Assembly: GCF_003063505.1 (NCBI RefSeq)
Contig: NZ_NERW01000002.1
Span: 1 to 64,000, forward strand
Reading direction: 5' to 3'
Origin: Limnohabitans sp. T6-20
Lineage (GTDB): Bacteria; Pseudomonadota; Gammaproteobacteria; Burkholderiales; Burkholderiaceae_C
Length of the DNA: 64,000 bases
Made by a program: the position numbers and the translations under genes. Under the pieces are notes generated by a model. It did no database searches and was not told the DNA's origin. It worked only from the letters and a program-made list of their open reading frames with translations. Each line of letters begins with the position of its first letter. The first letter of the stretch is position 1. Shown here in pieces: positions 25,147-34,014 of this stretch.

Positions 25147-26877
25147 ATGAAAAATATAGCAGGGACGTATTTCGGTAAACATTGGTGGCTATTGGTAATT
25201 CCGCTGATGTTATACGCTTTTATTGCATTCAGAGAAATTGGACTGCCAGGTCTTTACATGGATTCTGTAAATCCAGACTATATGGCAGCTTGGCTTTTGC
25301 GCGGAAATCATCATATTCCAGTTTGGATTTTTCCCGATAACTATTTTGCGGGTACGGAACGTTATCCTTTGCTCAACTCTTTGTATGGCGGAAATATTAC
25401 AGCCTATATTGGATTAATTTTTTTTAAAATTACGGGCTTTGGTCTTGTCGAAGTACGTATTTTTCACGCGCTGCTTGGAATGTTGGTGTTGGTGTCCTTG
25501 TCGTGGTGTCTTCATAAATGGCAATTTCCACGTTTTGTAAGTAGTTTTGCCCTTTGCTTGCTTGCGATTGATCCAACTTTCCTTTTTGCATGGCGTTTGC
25601 AGTATTATTTACAATTGTTTCCTTTAATTTTTATGTTTGTAGGATTGGGACTGCTGGGTGAGCATTATAAAAGAATAAAGTTGGATGTTAGAGGGCATCA
25701 TAATTTATTCTTTGCTGGTATTTTTCTTGGTTTGTCGGCATACTCATATTTTATTTTTGCCTTTTATTCAGCAGTGATTGTTACTATGTATATTAATCAC
25801 TGTCGACATCACTTATCACTACGCAGCATTGTTATTCCTTTAGTTATGGGCGCGGGGTTGGGTTGGTTGCCTTATATCTATGCTCATGCCTCCCTCATTC
25901 TGATTACAGATTTTCATGCCTATCAGGAAATGTTGCGAGGACTCCAGACTAGCTATGGTGTTATAGATCAGAATCAGGGTGGGATTATTGATCGCCTTCA
26001 TATTGTTGCTGAGAGATTTTCTTCTTTAGTTGCTGGTCGTGCATTGCAGATAAATGTATTCGGAAATTGGGTGGGATCTGGTTTCCTTATTTTGTTGCAC
26101 TGGTTGATTTTTATTTCTGGCCCGGTGATTTTGGTTATTTATTATATTGTTAGATTGGTTTGGCAATTGGAGTCTATGGTAGATTGGTGCGAAAAACCGT
26201 TATGGTTATTTGCTAAAATAATGACCACTATACTCATTATTCATGTTATTTTCGGATTAATTGTGGGGCGTCCGCTCGGTCTTCAGCATTATGTAATGTT
26301 ACTTCCAATCATGTATTCTATGACAGCTGCTGCTATTGTTTATCTGTGGCAAACAGTCATTAATTTACAGTATTATTTGGGAGTCTCGCGCGGTGTAATG
26401 GCCTCTCTTTTTGTTGGTATGATAGCAACAAATTATTCATTATCATGGGATCTTATTGATCGATTAAAGCAGACTGGTGGTTCGCGAATGTATTCTGATG
26501 TTATTAATGTAGCGGCATCCCATATACAGAATTTAAACTCAGAAACTATTTTATTATTTCCGCAATGGGGTTATTGGATGGGGGTTGTAACTATTACTGG
26601 TCCTAGATTTTCAAGCTATGAAGCCCTTTCTCTCAACGAAATGCAGGTTAAACTTAATAATGATACAAAACTCATTAAGCAACAATCCTTTGCGATGATT
26701 ATAGGAGAAGAGCTTCTGAAGAACGGAACTGAAGAGACACGTAAGAAGTTAGAAAAATTTGTAGAGTCTAGCGGATTGGAGATTATAAACATTACCTATT
26801 GTTTGGGACGCAATGGGGTCGATCAAATTTGGTTGATCCAAATGACACGCAAAGAAACGCAAAAACTATATAATTAA
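25147..26877 (+). CDS. Putative GT-C fold membrane glycosyltransferase
   Basis: A 576-aa polytopic protein with roughly 10-12 hydrophobic segments. After the first helix (about 13-32) comes a periplasmic loop with the acidic motif MDSVNPDYMA, as in GT-C enzymes that use polyprenyl-phosphate sugars. A hydrophilic domain occupies about residues 450-576. I recognise no precise family. DNA is strongly AT-rich. Downstream are gtrA-like and gtrB-like genes, so it may be the periplasmic transferase of a three-part decoration module. An alternative is a Wzy-like polymerase. Start ATG at 25147 lies 36 bases after gmhB. Confidence 0.6.
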   Translation: MKNIAGTYFGKHWWLLVIPLMLYAFIAFREIGLPGLYMDSVNPDYMAAWLLRGNHHIPVWIFPDNYFAGTERYPLLNSLYGGNITAYIGLIFFKITGFGLVEVRIFHALLGMLVLVSLSWCLHKWQFPRFVSSFALCLLAIDPTFLFAWRLQYYLQLFPLIFMFVGLGLLGEHYKRIKLDVRGHHNLFFAGIFLGLSAYSYFIFAFYSAVIVTMYINHCRHHLSLRSIVIPLVMGAGLGWLPYIYAHASLILITDFHAYQEMLRGLQTSYGVIDQNQGGIIDRLHIVAERFSSLVAGRALQINVFGNWVGSGFLILLHWLIFISGPVILVIYYIVRLVWQLESMVDWCEKPLWLFAKIMTTILIIHVIFGLIVGRPLGLQHYVMLLPIMYSMTAAAIVYLWQTVINLQYYLGVSRGVMASLFVGMIATNYSLSWDLIDRLKQTGGSRMYSDVINVAASHIQNLNSETILLFPQWGYWMGVVTITGPRFSSYEALSLNEMQVKLNNDTKLIKQQSFAMIIGEELLKNGTEETRKKLEKFVESSGLEIINITYCLGRNGVDQIWLIQMTRKETQKLYN

Positions 26878-27050
26878 AAATTTAATTATAAGATGAATAA
26901 CTAAAAAAATCTATAAATTTCGTAAAATTTTCTAATTAAAAATTAATATATATAATAAGATCAGTAATTTAAATATTTTACGTTTTCTTGATGTCTTGTT
27001 TGGATTATGTTTATTAGCACTCTTTTTTTAAATGAAAATATGGCATTATC
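26878..27050. other. AT-rich intergenic segment
   Basis: 173 bases, nearly all A/T, with no open frame and no clear hairpin. It could hold a promoter for the gtrA-like gene, but I cannot define one. Confidence 0.4.
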
Positions 27051-27494
27051 GTGGATAAAATTCTAACTATTGCGAGAGTGTTCTTCAGTTTTACTTTGTT
27101 GTCGGGTCTCGGTTGGGTCTGCGACTTCGTGACCTTCACCTTATTGGTGAATTTGTCCAATTTAGAAATCTTCAAGGCCAATTTTGTATCCTCTTATGTG
27201 GGCGTAACGTTCGTTTGGTTCACTTCACTCAAGACGGTGTTTAAGCTTGGTGGTAAGGGGTCAAGTATTTTTTTAGTTGTTTACTGGTGTTTCCAGTTCG
27301 TTTCTATATTGATCTACTCGCAGTTGATGCACATGACTGTTCATGAAATACCAAGTATATTTCAGCTAGTAAAAATTAGTCAAAACCCTGAAATTGCCGC
27401 TAAAATTATTATTACTCCGTTTAATCTTGTTACTAACTTCATATTTATGAAGTTTCTTACGCACCTATTTGCGCAAAAAGCATTACGTCCATGA
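27051..27494 (+). CDS. GtrA-like membrane protein
   Basis: A 147-aa protein with four predicted membrane segments (about 10-30, 40-58, 80-98 and 112-135), matching the GtrA/DPMS family in length and layout. GtrA proteins are thought to flip or present polyprenyl-phosphate-linked sugars for periplasmic transfer. The next gene is a GT2 enzyme overlapping by 4 bases, as in gtrA-gtrB pairs. A GTG start at 27051 fits the first hydrophobic helix. AT-rich like its neighbours. Confidence 0.75.
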   Translation: MDKILTIARVFFSFTLLSGLGWVCDFVTFTLLVNLSNLEIFKANFVSSYVGVTFVWFTSLKTVFKLGGKGSSIFLVVYWCFQFVSILIYSQLMHMTVHEIPSIFQLVKISQNPEIAAKIIITPFNLVTNFIFMKFLTHLFAQKALRP

Positions 27495-28306
27495 CTGAGT
27501 CTATCCCTCGAATACTTGTTTTTATTCCCGCATATCGCTGTGAAGCGCAGATTCCGCGCGTCATTGACCAATTCGATGAGAACGTTCAGCAATGGGTTGA
27601 TACTGTTATTGTTATAGATAATCGGTCGCCAGACAATACGCTATCAGCGACTATAGAGCGTAGTAAGTCGCGATTTACGCAATGCCGCTTTATTGCCTGG
27701 CTAAATGATAAAAACTACGGTTTGGGCGGTTCGCACAAGGCGGCTTTTCGCTACGCTATCGAACAAGGTTTCGATTATCTTATCGTGTTACACGGTGACG
27801 ATCAGGCAGACATTCGTGACGTGATTCCCGAACTCGAACGAGGTGCGCATTTGGATGTGGATTGCCTACTTGGTGCCCGTTTCATGAGCAGTAGTCGGCT
27901 CAAAGGGTATTCTCGGATTCGCACTTTGGGCAACCATGTCTACAATAAACTATTTTCTCTGTCAGTTTTCCGTAATATTCACGACCTTGGTTCAGGTCTC
28001 AATTTGTATCGTTTGGATACTTTTCGCGAGTTCTATTACAAATCCTTCCCGGACGACCTGACTTTCAACTATGTAATGTTGCTGGCAAGTTACCATGCAG
28101 GGCAGCGTGTACGCTTTTTTCCGATCAGCTGGCGTGAAGAAGATCAACTTTCTAATGTTAAGCTGTTCCGGCAGGCTTTCAAGGTTTTGGGTATGCTCGG
28201 CGTCTTTTTCTTTAAACGCGGTACCTTTCTGACGTATGAAATGCGAACCCAGCCCTTCGAATCTTACAGCGGAAAAATCGTTCACAGCATTGATCGAAGA
28301 AAGTGA
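27491..28306 (+). CDS. Glycosyltransferase family 2, GtrB/dolichyl-phosphate-sugar synthase-like
   Basis: A 271-aa GT-A enzyme. It shows RILVFIPAYRCEAQIPRVID, VIDNRSPDNTL near residue 45, LHGDDQADIRDVIPEL near 105 (metal site), then GARFM and DLGSGLNLYRL, typical of polyprenyl-phosphate sugar synthases. It lacks the paired C-terminal membrane helices of GtrB. The predicted role is sugar transfer from a nucleotide donor to undecaprenyl phosphate. It is coupled to the GtrA-like gene by a 4-base overlap. Confidence 0.8.
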   Translation: MTESIPRILVFIPAYRCEAQIPRVIDQFDENVQQWVDTVIVIDNRSPDNTLSATIERSKSRFTQCRFIAWLNDKNYGLGGSHKAAFRYAIEQGFDYLIVLHGDDQADIRDVIPELERGAHLDVDCLLGARFMSSSRLKGYSRIRTLGNHVYNKLFSLSVFRNIHDLGSGLNLYRLDTFREFYYKSFPDDLTFNYVMLLASYHAGQRVRFFPISWREEDQLSNVKLFRQAFKVLGMLGVFFFKRGTFLTYEMRTQPFESYSGKIVHSIDRRK

Positions 28307-28315
28307 TCGGATACT

Positions 28316-29194
28316 ATGGCTCTAAATGTGCGCATCTATCTCGTCCTGCTGACTTCCATGGTGCTTGGCTGGCTGCTTATATGCGCCCATTCTATTGAGC
28401 TGTTGGTACGCTACACAGATATACTGATATTACTCGGTATTACTCTACTCTACATTGCTTCCCATGGCTTTCGTATGTTGCGCCTTGCATTGCTGACGCT
28501 GGATGAGCGCGACAAGGCTTTTGAGCTCATTACTGCGCACGCACTAACTGCTTTTCCAAGTAGTTTCCTACCCTTTAAAATAGGTGAGTTATTACGTCTT
28601 TCGGCTTTCTTCCATGTCTTTGGTCACCGTCGTAAAGCTTTTGCTATTTGGCTAGCTGAGCGTTTCGGTGATGTACTAGTAATTACTGCGCTAATTCTCA
28701 GTCTTTACTTATTTAATGTAAGCATGCCAAATTCGATGCGTGCCATATTCATCATATTTACTCTGGTTAGCGTGTTTGGTTTACTCGGATTATTCGCAGT
28801 GGCCAATGTTTTAGTCTATCTCAATCGACATTTGGTGCTCACCAGTCATAGTGCTCGCGGTCTTATGTTGCTACGTGCTAGCTATGTGCTGCGTCGTCTT
28901 GAGTTGGAGATTTACAAATCAGTCGAAGGAAGGCTTATAGGATTTCTGTTACTGTCAATGTTAATATGGGCGTTGGAGATAGCTGCTCTATCAGCGTTCA
29001 TAAACCATTATTCTATAGGGGAACTTGACTTTGCATCCATGTTTACCTCTGGCTTGTTAGCAAGCCTGCCTGGTGGAGTTGTTGGTGAAGCTAGAGCCTT
29101 TGGACTCTATCAATCATTAGCGCTTGCACTTTTAACGGTGCTTTTTCTTGCCGCCTTGTGGTTAGCAAATAACCTCAAACTAGTGAGGTATTGA
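28316..29194 (+). CDS. Flippase-like membrane protein (UPF0104/LPG-synthase TM family)
   Basis: A 292-aa protein with seven or eight hydrophobic segments, including LITAHALTAFPSSFLPFKIGELLRL around residue 75-100 and SMFTSGLLASLPGGVVGEARAF around 240. These match the AglD/UPF0104 family motifs for substrate passage (FP...K-GE and LPGG-GE). Members are proposed lipid or lipid-linked sugar flippases. It is 9 bases after the GT2 gene and 1 base before the kinase-like gene, so it is in the same operon. Confidence 0.75.
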   Translation: MALNVRIYLVLLTSMVLGWLLICAHSIELLVRYTDILILLGITLLYIASHGFRMLRLALLTLDERDKAFELITAHALTAFPSSFLPFKIGELLRLSAFFHVFGHRRKAFAIWLAERFGDVLVITALILSLYLFNVSMPNSMRAIFIIFTLVSVFGLLGLFAVANVLVYLNRHLVLTSHSARGLMLLRASYVLRRLELEIYKSVEGRLIGFLLLSMLIWALEIAALSAFINHYSIGELDFASMFTSGLLASLPGGVVGEARAFGLYQSLALALLTVLFLAALWLANNLKLVRY

Positions 29195-29195
29195 T

Positions 29196-30659
29196 ATGTC
29201 TGATTTGCATCAAAAATTTCTCATGGTCCTTGATGATCGAGAATTCACCAGCGGCGATGTGAGTAGTCTTGTCGGTATCCGTCGCTTTGGCGACATTATT
29301 TTTAAGCGTCGCGCACTTATTGAACATTTTCGCGCCTGTTTACCTGAATGGGCAGGCAAACGTTTCATCCATTTACGCACTGCTGAAGATGTAGTTACCC
29401 TACGCGCCACACTAGAGGCCAGTAGCGAAGATTGCGCTGTTTGTGTTATCGCAGGACGAGCAGGCTTCATAGAACCTGAACGAATAAACCAGCTTATAGA
29501 GCGACTACCTTACTCAGAAGAAGATTTTACAGATAGGCTTTACAAGCCTTTATTGGTTTTTCTACGTAATGCACACAGTTTAATTGAGCAATGGGCTGCG
29601 TTTGAATCTGCACCTTTACACGCATGGGAGCAAGGCTGGCAGGGCAGTCAGCGTGTGCAGTCGGTACAGCCGCTGGATCTGGGAAAGATTAGCGATTTCT
29701 TAAGTTTCACTTCCGGCTCGACTGCTACTAGGCATTTTAATCAGGTTAGTATTGACACTTATTACTATACAAATAGTTCGTCTGATCGTCGCAAGATGCT
29801 AGCAGAATATTCATTTTATGGTCTTGTACCTGAATCAATGCGGCCTTGGCTAATTCAGCCCTTCGATTATCAGGATCACAATGATCATGCCTCCTATAGA
29901 ATGCTGCGCTATTATTTTGCTGACGCTGCGTTGCAATGGGTGCATGGCGCTTTCAATGCTGAGACTTTCGAGTCTTTTGTGGATCGATTGTTGTTTTTTG
30001 TCGCCGAGCGCCCGCGTAGAATTTGTAGCAAGGAGAAATCTTCTCGCGTAGCATATGAACTTTTTGTAATCAAAGTAGAGGCGCGTGTGAAACAGTTCCT
30101 CGCCTTGGATGATGGGCAACGTATCAATGTGCTGGCAACCAGCGCTACTTCTGAACTTGATCTGAATCAGCTGCTTAAGCGTTACCTACATCTTTACAAT
30201 CGTTATAAAAATGGTTTTGCCTTTGAATATGGAGTGGTCGGTCATGGCGATCCTTGTTTTTCGAATATCCTCTATGATCAGCAACGTTATTTACTTAAGC
30301 TAATTGATCCCAAAGGAGCTATAAATGAGGAGGATTTATGGACTCATCCGCTTTACGATCTATGTAAAATATCTCACAGTGCCCTTGGTGATTATGATTT
30401 CATAAATAATGGGCTTTATAGCGTAGGTTTTTCCGATAACAATGACCTTGTATTATATATAAATTCTGATAATAATCTTGCTCTTAAGTCGATATTTAGG
30501 AGTCGTGTGCATAAAATTGGTTATGACGAGCGCGTTATGCGGTTGGGGGAGGCATCATTATTTCTTTCTATGTTACCACTGCACATTGATTATCCGAATA
30601 AAGTAATTGCCTTCATGTTGAAGGCTAAACAAATTCTTGATGAGGTTGATAGTGAATAA
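29196..30659 (+). CDS. Capsule-type phosphotransferase (aminoglycoside/choline kinase-like)
   Basis: A 487-aa protein. The C-terminal half (about residues 320-440) carries a protein-kinase-like fold signature: VVGHGDPCFSNILY (catalytic Brenner motif HGDxxxxN) followed by LIDPKGA in place of the usual DxD/DFG. The N-terminal 200 residues have no family I recognise. Similar proteins occur in capsule loci beside a HAD enzyme and a nucleotidyltransferase, exactly the next two genes here. Probable role: phosphorylating a sugar or polyol before nucleotide activation. Substrate unknown. Confidence 0.65.
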   Translation: MSDLHQKFLMVLDDREFTSGDVSSLVGIRRFGDIIFKRRALIEHFRACLPEWAGKRFIHLRTAEDVVTLRATLEASSEDCAVCVIAGRAGFIEPERINQLIERLPYSEEDFTDRLYKPLLVFLRNAHSLIEQWAAFESAPLHAWEQGWQGSQRVQSVQPLDLGKISDFLSFTSGSTATRHFNQVSIDTYYYTNSSSDRRKMLAEYSFYGLVPESMRPWLIQPFDYQDHNDHASYRMLRYYFADAALQWVHGAFNAETFESFVDRLLFFVAERPRRICSKEKSSRVAYELFVIKVEARVKQFLALDDGQRINVLATSATSELDLNQLLKRYLHLYNRYKNGFAFEYGVVGHGDPCFSNILYDQQRYLLKLIDPKGAINEEDLWTHPLYDLCKISHSALGDYDFINNGLYSVGFSDNNDLVLYINSDNNLALKSIFRSRVHKIGYDERVMRLGEASLFLSMLPLHIDYPNKVIAFMLKAKQILDEVDSE

Positions 30660-31050
30660 AGCATTTGAAGAATCCGAGGGCGTGCTGGTCGTAGATATCG
30701 ATGGTACACTTTGTGACATCAAAACGGCCAATCAGTCCTATGCTGAGTTGAAACCAAGGCATAATATTATTGAAAAGCTACGTGAATACCAAAATTGTGG
30801 TTATCGCATTTTACTATTTACTTCGCGCAATATGAAAACTCACAACAATAATCTGGGACTCATTAATAAGCATACTGCCCCGGTAATGCTTGAGTGGCTC
30901 GCAAAGTGGGACATACCTTATGATGAGATTTTATTTGGTAAACCTTGGCCGCGTAGCAAGGGGTTCTATATTGATGATCGTGCAATACGACCGGAAGAAT
31001 TTCTCAATTTATCTGAAGAGGAAATTCAAAAGCTGTTGGGGCAAGAATGA
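30652..31050 (+). CDS. HAD-family capsule biosynthesis phosphatase
   Basis: A 132-aa small HAD protein. It shows VLVVDIDGTLCD (nucleophile D-x-D), LFTSRNM (motif II), LFGKPWPRSKGFYIDDRAI (Lys of motif III and acidic motif IV). No cap domain is present. GTG at 30652 was chosen because GAGG lies 8 bases upstream; it overlaps the kinase-like gene by 8 bases. Placed between kinase and nucleotidyltransferase, it probably hydrolyses a phosphate intermediate of the same activated compound. Confidence 0.75.
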   Translation: MNKAFEESEGVLVVDIDGTLCDIKTANQSYAELKPRHNIIEKLREYQNCGYRILLFTSRNMKTHNNNLGLINKHTAPVMLEWLAKWDIPYDEILFGKPWPRSKGFYIDDRAIRPEEFLNLSEEEIQKLLGQE

Positions 31051-31793
31051 TGAAGCAGAATGTCGTTATAACTATGGCCGGTCGTGGTTCGCGTTTTTAC
31101 GAGGCTGGTTACACTGTGCCCAAGTATGAGATTATGGCTCATGGTCATAATCTATTTTATTGGTCTTTATTGTCCTTAAAAAACTTCCTAAGCCATGAGA
31201 GTCATCTGATATTTGTATGTCTGGAAGAAAATCACTCGGCTGATTTTGTGCGTGAGCATTGCAAAAAAATGGGGTTACAGAATGTTCATATTGTCGAGTT
31301 AGCCGAAATATCGGATGGACAAGCTACCAGTGCTTATGTGTCACGCGAGCTGTGGCTGTCTGATGCGCCTCTGCTAATTTACAATATTGACACCTATGTG
31401 AATCCGCTTGTATTGCATCCTGCACATATTCATCCAGATTCGGATGGTTGGGTGCCTTGTTTTCGTGCATCCGGCGATCATTGGAGTTTTGTAAGCCTAG
31501 GCGCCGACGGATGGGCCACAGATATTACTGAAAAGAAACGCATCTCTGACTATGCTTCCATCGGTCTATACTGGTTCGCTCATGCCAGCGATTTTGTAGA
31601 AGCCTATGAAGAGTTCTTTTCTAATCCTGCTAATCTTGTGAAAGGGGAGCGTTATGTGGCGCCGCTATATAAACACCTTCTTGGAAATGGCAAGAATATT
31701 TCAATTGCTGATTTTCACGTGCAGGATGTACATGTACTGGGGACGCCAGCTGAATTAAATGAATTTATTAAGAAAGACATGCGCCAAAACTAA
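31047..31793 (+). CDS. Sugar/polyol-phosphate nucleotidyltransferase
   Basis: A 248-aa enzyme of the NTP-transferase fold. The N-terminal VVITMAGRGSRFYEAGYTVPKY holds the G-x-G-x-R loop and conserved PK. YNIDTYVNP is the metal/sugar site near residue 110. It resembles capsule-locus nucleotidyltransferases rather than RfbA or HddC. Its ATG overlaps the HAD stop by 4 bases. With the kinase-like and HAD genes it should produce a nucleotide-activated unit, perhaps CDP- or other NDP-linked. The chemistry cannot be read from sequence alone. Confidence 0.72.
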   Translation: MMKQNVVITMAGRGSRFYEAGYTVPKYEIMAHGHNLFYWSLLSLKNFLSHESHLIFVCLEENHSADFVREHCKKMGLQNVHIVELAEISDGQATSAYVSRELWLSDAPLLIYNIDTYVNPLVLHPAHIHPDSDGWVPCFRASGDHWSFVSLGADGWATDITEKKRISDYASIGLYWFAHASDFVEAYEEFFSNPANLVKGERYVAPLYKHLLGNGKNISIADFHVQDVHVLGTPAELNEFIKKDMRQN

Positions 31794-32075
31794 GAAGAAT
31801 ATAAAATATTAACCACTGGCAATGTCTTGATTTTTCATGAATCTTCCCCTCAAGTATTGATGAAGATGTGGTGATTAATGTTATCATGTGTAGTCTTCGA
31901 CGGTTATTTAAATTTTTTATTTATTTAATTTATTTTAAGCATTGGATCGGTTTTGCAAAGCCAGAGCGTGATGTGAATAAATTTTAATAATTAAGGGTAG
32001 TGTTCAGATAATAAAAAAACTTAATGCAATGGCCTTCTATTTTTTGAGGGCGATTATATATGAAAATAAATAAGC
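31794..32075. other. AT-rich intergenic tail of the low-GC block
   Basis: 282 bases of AT-rich DNA with no plausible gene and no strong terminator or promoter. Composition stays AT-rich into the first ten codons of the next gene and then switches to GC-rich at about 32105. Confidence 0.4.
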
Positions 32076-33143
32076 ATGATGATTAATAAAAAAATAGCCA
32101 TCATAGGCTTGGGCTACGTCGGCCTTCCCCTGGCCGTCGAATTTGGCAAACAACGCGAAACGCTTGGTTTTGACATCAACCAGTCACGCATCCTCGAGCT
32201 GCAGTCTGGCCAAGACCACACGCTGGAGTGCAGCCCCGAAGAGCTGCGCAGCGCAGTGCATTTGCGCTACAGCGCCAACCCCTCAGACTTGCAAGCAGCG
32301 CATGTGTTCATCGTTACGGTGCCCACCCCGGTAGACCAGGCCAACCGCCCCGACATGACGCCATTGGTCCGAGCCAGCGAGACCGTGGGCAGGGCCCTTA
32401 AAGTTGGGGATGTGGTCATTTACGAGTCCACCGTGTACCCCGGTGCGACCGAAGAGGTTTGTGTGCCCGTGCTCGAAAAGTTCAGCGGGCTCAAGTTCAA
32501 CACAGATTTTTTCTGCGGCTACAGCCCCGAGCGCATCAACCCCGGTGACAAAGTCAACACACTCACCACGATCCGCAAAATCACCAGTGGCAGCACACCC
32601 GCAGTGGCCGATGAGGTCGATGCCTTGTACCAAGGCATCATCAAGGCGGGCACTTGGAAGGCCAGCAGCATCAAGGTGGCCGAGGCCGCCAAGGTGATTG
32701 AAAACAGCCAGCGCGACCTGAACATCGCGTTCGTCAATGAGCTGTCGGTCATTTTTGACCGCATCGGCATCGACACGCTGGAAGTGCTGGAAGCGGCAGG
32801 CAGTAAATGGAATTTTTTGCCGTTTCGCCCCGGTATGGTCGGTGGGCATTGCATTGGCGTGGACCCTTATTACCTGACCCACAAGGCCGAAGAGTTGGGC
32901 TATCACCCGCAGGTCATTTTGGCGGGTCGCCGTATTAACGACGACATGGCACGCTATGCGGCGCAGGGCATCATCAAGCGCATGCTGCAAAACGGCATTG
33001 ACGTGGCCCGCAGCACGGTGGGTGTGATGGGCATCACGTTCAAAGAAAATTGTCCGGATATTCGCAACAGCAAAGTGGCTGATTTGGTGAAAGAGCTGAA
33101 AGGCTGGGGCGTCAATGTTGTTCACATTGGAACGAACAGATGA
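32076..33143 (+). pseudogene. UDP-N-acetyl-hexosamine dehydrogenase (TviB/WbpO-like), 3'-truncated
   Basis: A 355-aa remnant of an NAD-dependent nucleotide-sugar 6-dehydrogenase. It has [17 protein letters not shown] (Rossmann), [25 protein letters not shown] and the catalytic-Cys block [16 protein letters not shown] near residue 265. The last domain begins ([18 protein letters not shown]) but stops after GWGVNVV, followed by HIGTNR and a stop. The family is normally about 425 aa, so some 70 C-terminal residues that complete the UDP-sugar pocket are missing. The stop lies within the start region of fdtA. It is probably inactive. The 5' end is also a composition junction. Confidence 0.85.
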
Positions 33144-33541
33144 GTTTGATTAAAACGATTGATTTCCCACCTTTGGGTGATGAGCGGGGTTCGCTCGTTG
33201 CCCTTGAAGCGCACAAAACCGTGCCTTTCGATGTCAAGCGGGTTTATTACATTTTTGGCACCAAACCGGGCGTGTCCCGCGGTTTTCATGCGCACCGCGC
33301 CTTGCAGCAGGTGTCCGTTTGCGTCACCGGCAAGTGCCGCATGGTGTTGGACGATGGTCACAAGCGTGAAGAGGTGTGGCTAGACTCGCCCACCAAAGGC
33401 CTGCTGATTGGCGATTTGGTTTGGCGCGAAATGCACGATTTCAGCCCGGATTGTGTGTTGTTGGTGTTGGCCAGCGAGTTTTACGACGAGACCGACTACA
33501 TCCGTTCTTACGACGAATTCAAACGGGTTGTGGCGTCATGA
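33140..33541 (+). CDS. fdtA: dTDP-4-keto-6-deoxyglucose 3,4-ketoisomerase
   Basis: A 133-aa cupin of the FdtA/QdtA/WxcM family. It has [20 protein letters not shown] at the N-terminus, [20 protein letters not shown] with the catalytic His pair, [15 protein letters not shown], and [15 protein letters not shown] at the end. It isomerises the RfbB product to a 3-keto sugar. FdtA and QdtA differ only in C4 stereochemistry, which I cannot decide from sequence, so Fuc3NAc or Qui3NAc are both possible. It overlaps the truncated dehydrogenase by 4 bases and the acetyltransferase by 4. Confidence 0.88.
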   Translation: MSLIKTIDFPPLGDERGSLVALEAHKTVPFDVKRVYYIFGTKPGVSRGFHAHRALQQVSVCVTGKCRMVLDDGHKREEVWLDSPTKGLLIGDLVWREMHDFSPDCVLLVLASEFYDETDYIRSYDEFKRVVAS

Positions 33542-34014
33542 GCTTTGTTCACCCACTGGCAGATGTGGCCGAGTGCCAAATTGGCTCAGGCACACGGGTT
33601 TGGCAATTTGTGGTGGTGCTCAAGGGCGCTCGCATTGGCGCTGACTGCAACATTTGCGCCCAAACCTTGATAGAAGGTGATGTGGTGATTGGCGACCGTG
33701 TGACGGTCAAGTCGGGTGTCCAGATTTGGGATGGCACGGTCGTGGGCGATGACGTGTTCATTGGCCCCAACGCCACGTTTTCAAACGACTTGTACCCCAG
33801 GTCCAAACATTACCCGGATAAATTTTGCGGCGTCACCATCCACAAGGGCGCAAGCATTGGGGCCAATGCCACCTTGTTGCCTGGCGTGATCATTGGCGAA
33901 TACGCCATGGTGGGGGCTGGTGCTGTGGTGACCAAAGATGTGCCGGCCCGTGCGGTGGTGGTGGGCAACCCGGCCAAAGTTGTGAGATATTTAGCAGATG
34001 ATTCCCTTTCTTGA
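33538..34014 (+). CDS. Left-handed beta-helix sugar N-acetyltransferase (FdtC/QdtC type)
   Basis: A 158-aa protein built of hexapeptide repeats from about residue 10 to 150 (for example [20 protein letters not shown]). [20 protein letters not shown] and [12 protein letters not shown] form the typical end. It would use acetyl-CoA to N-acetylate the dTDP-3-amino-3,6-dideoxyhexose made by FdtA and FdtB. ATG at 33538 was chosen; it overlaps fdtA by 4 bases and fdtB by 17. Confidence 0.87.
   Translation: MSFVHPLADVAECQIGSGTRVWQFVVVLKGARIGADCNICAQTLIEGDVVIGDRVTVKSGVQIWDGTVVGDDVFIGPNATFSNDLYPRSKHYPDKFCGVTIHKGASIGANATLLPGVIIGEYAMVGAGAVVTKDVPARAVVVGNPAKVVRYLADDSLS

Noticed and set aside
25147..26877. 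Call as Wzy O-antigen polymerase
   Set aside because: The early periplasmic acidic motif and the neighbouring GtrA/GtrB-like genes fit a GT-C enzyme better, and a more typical Wzy-like protein is at 38370.
29196..30659. Aminoglycoside resistance gene
   Set aside because: Only the C-terminal fold motif is shared with aminoglycoside phosphotransferases; the operon context is capsule biosynthesis.
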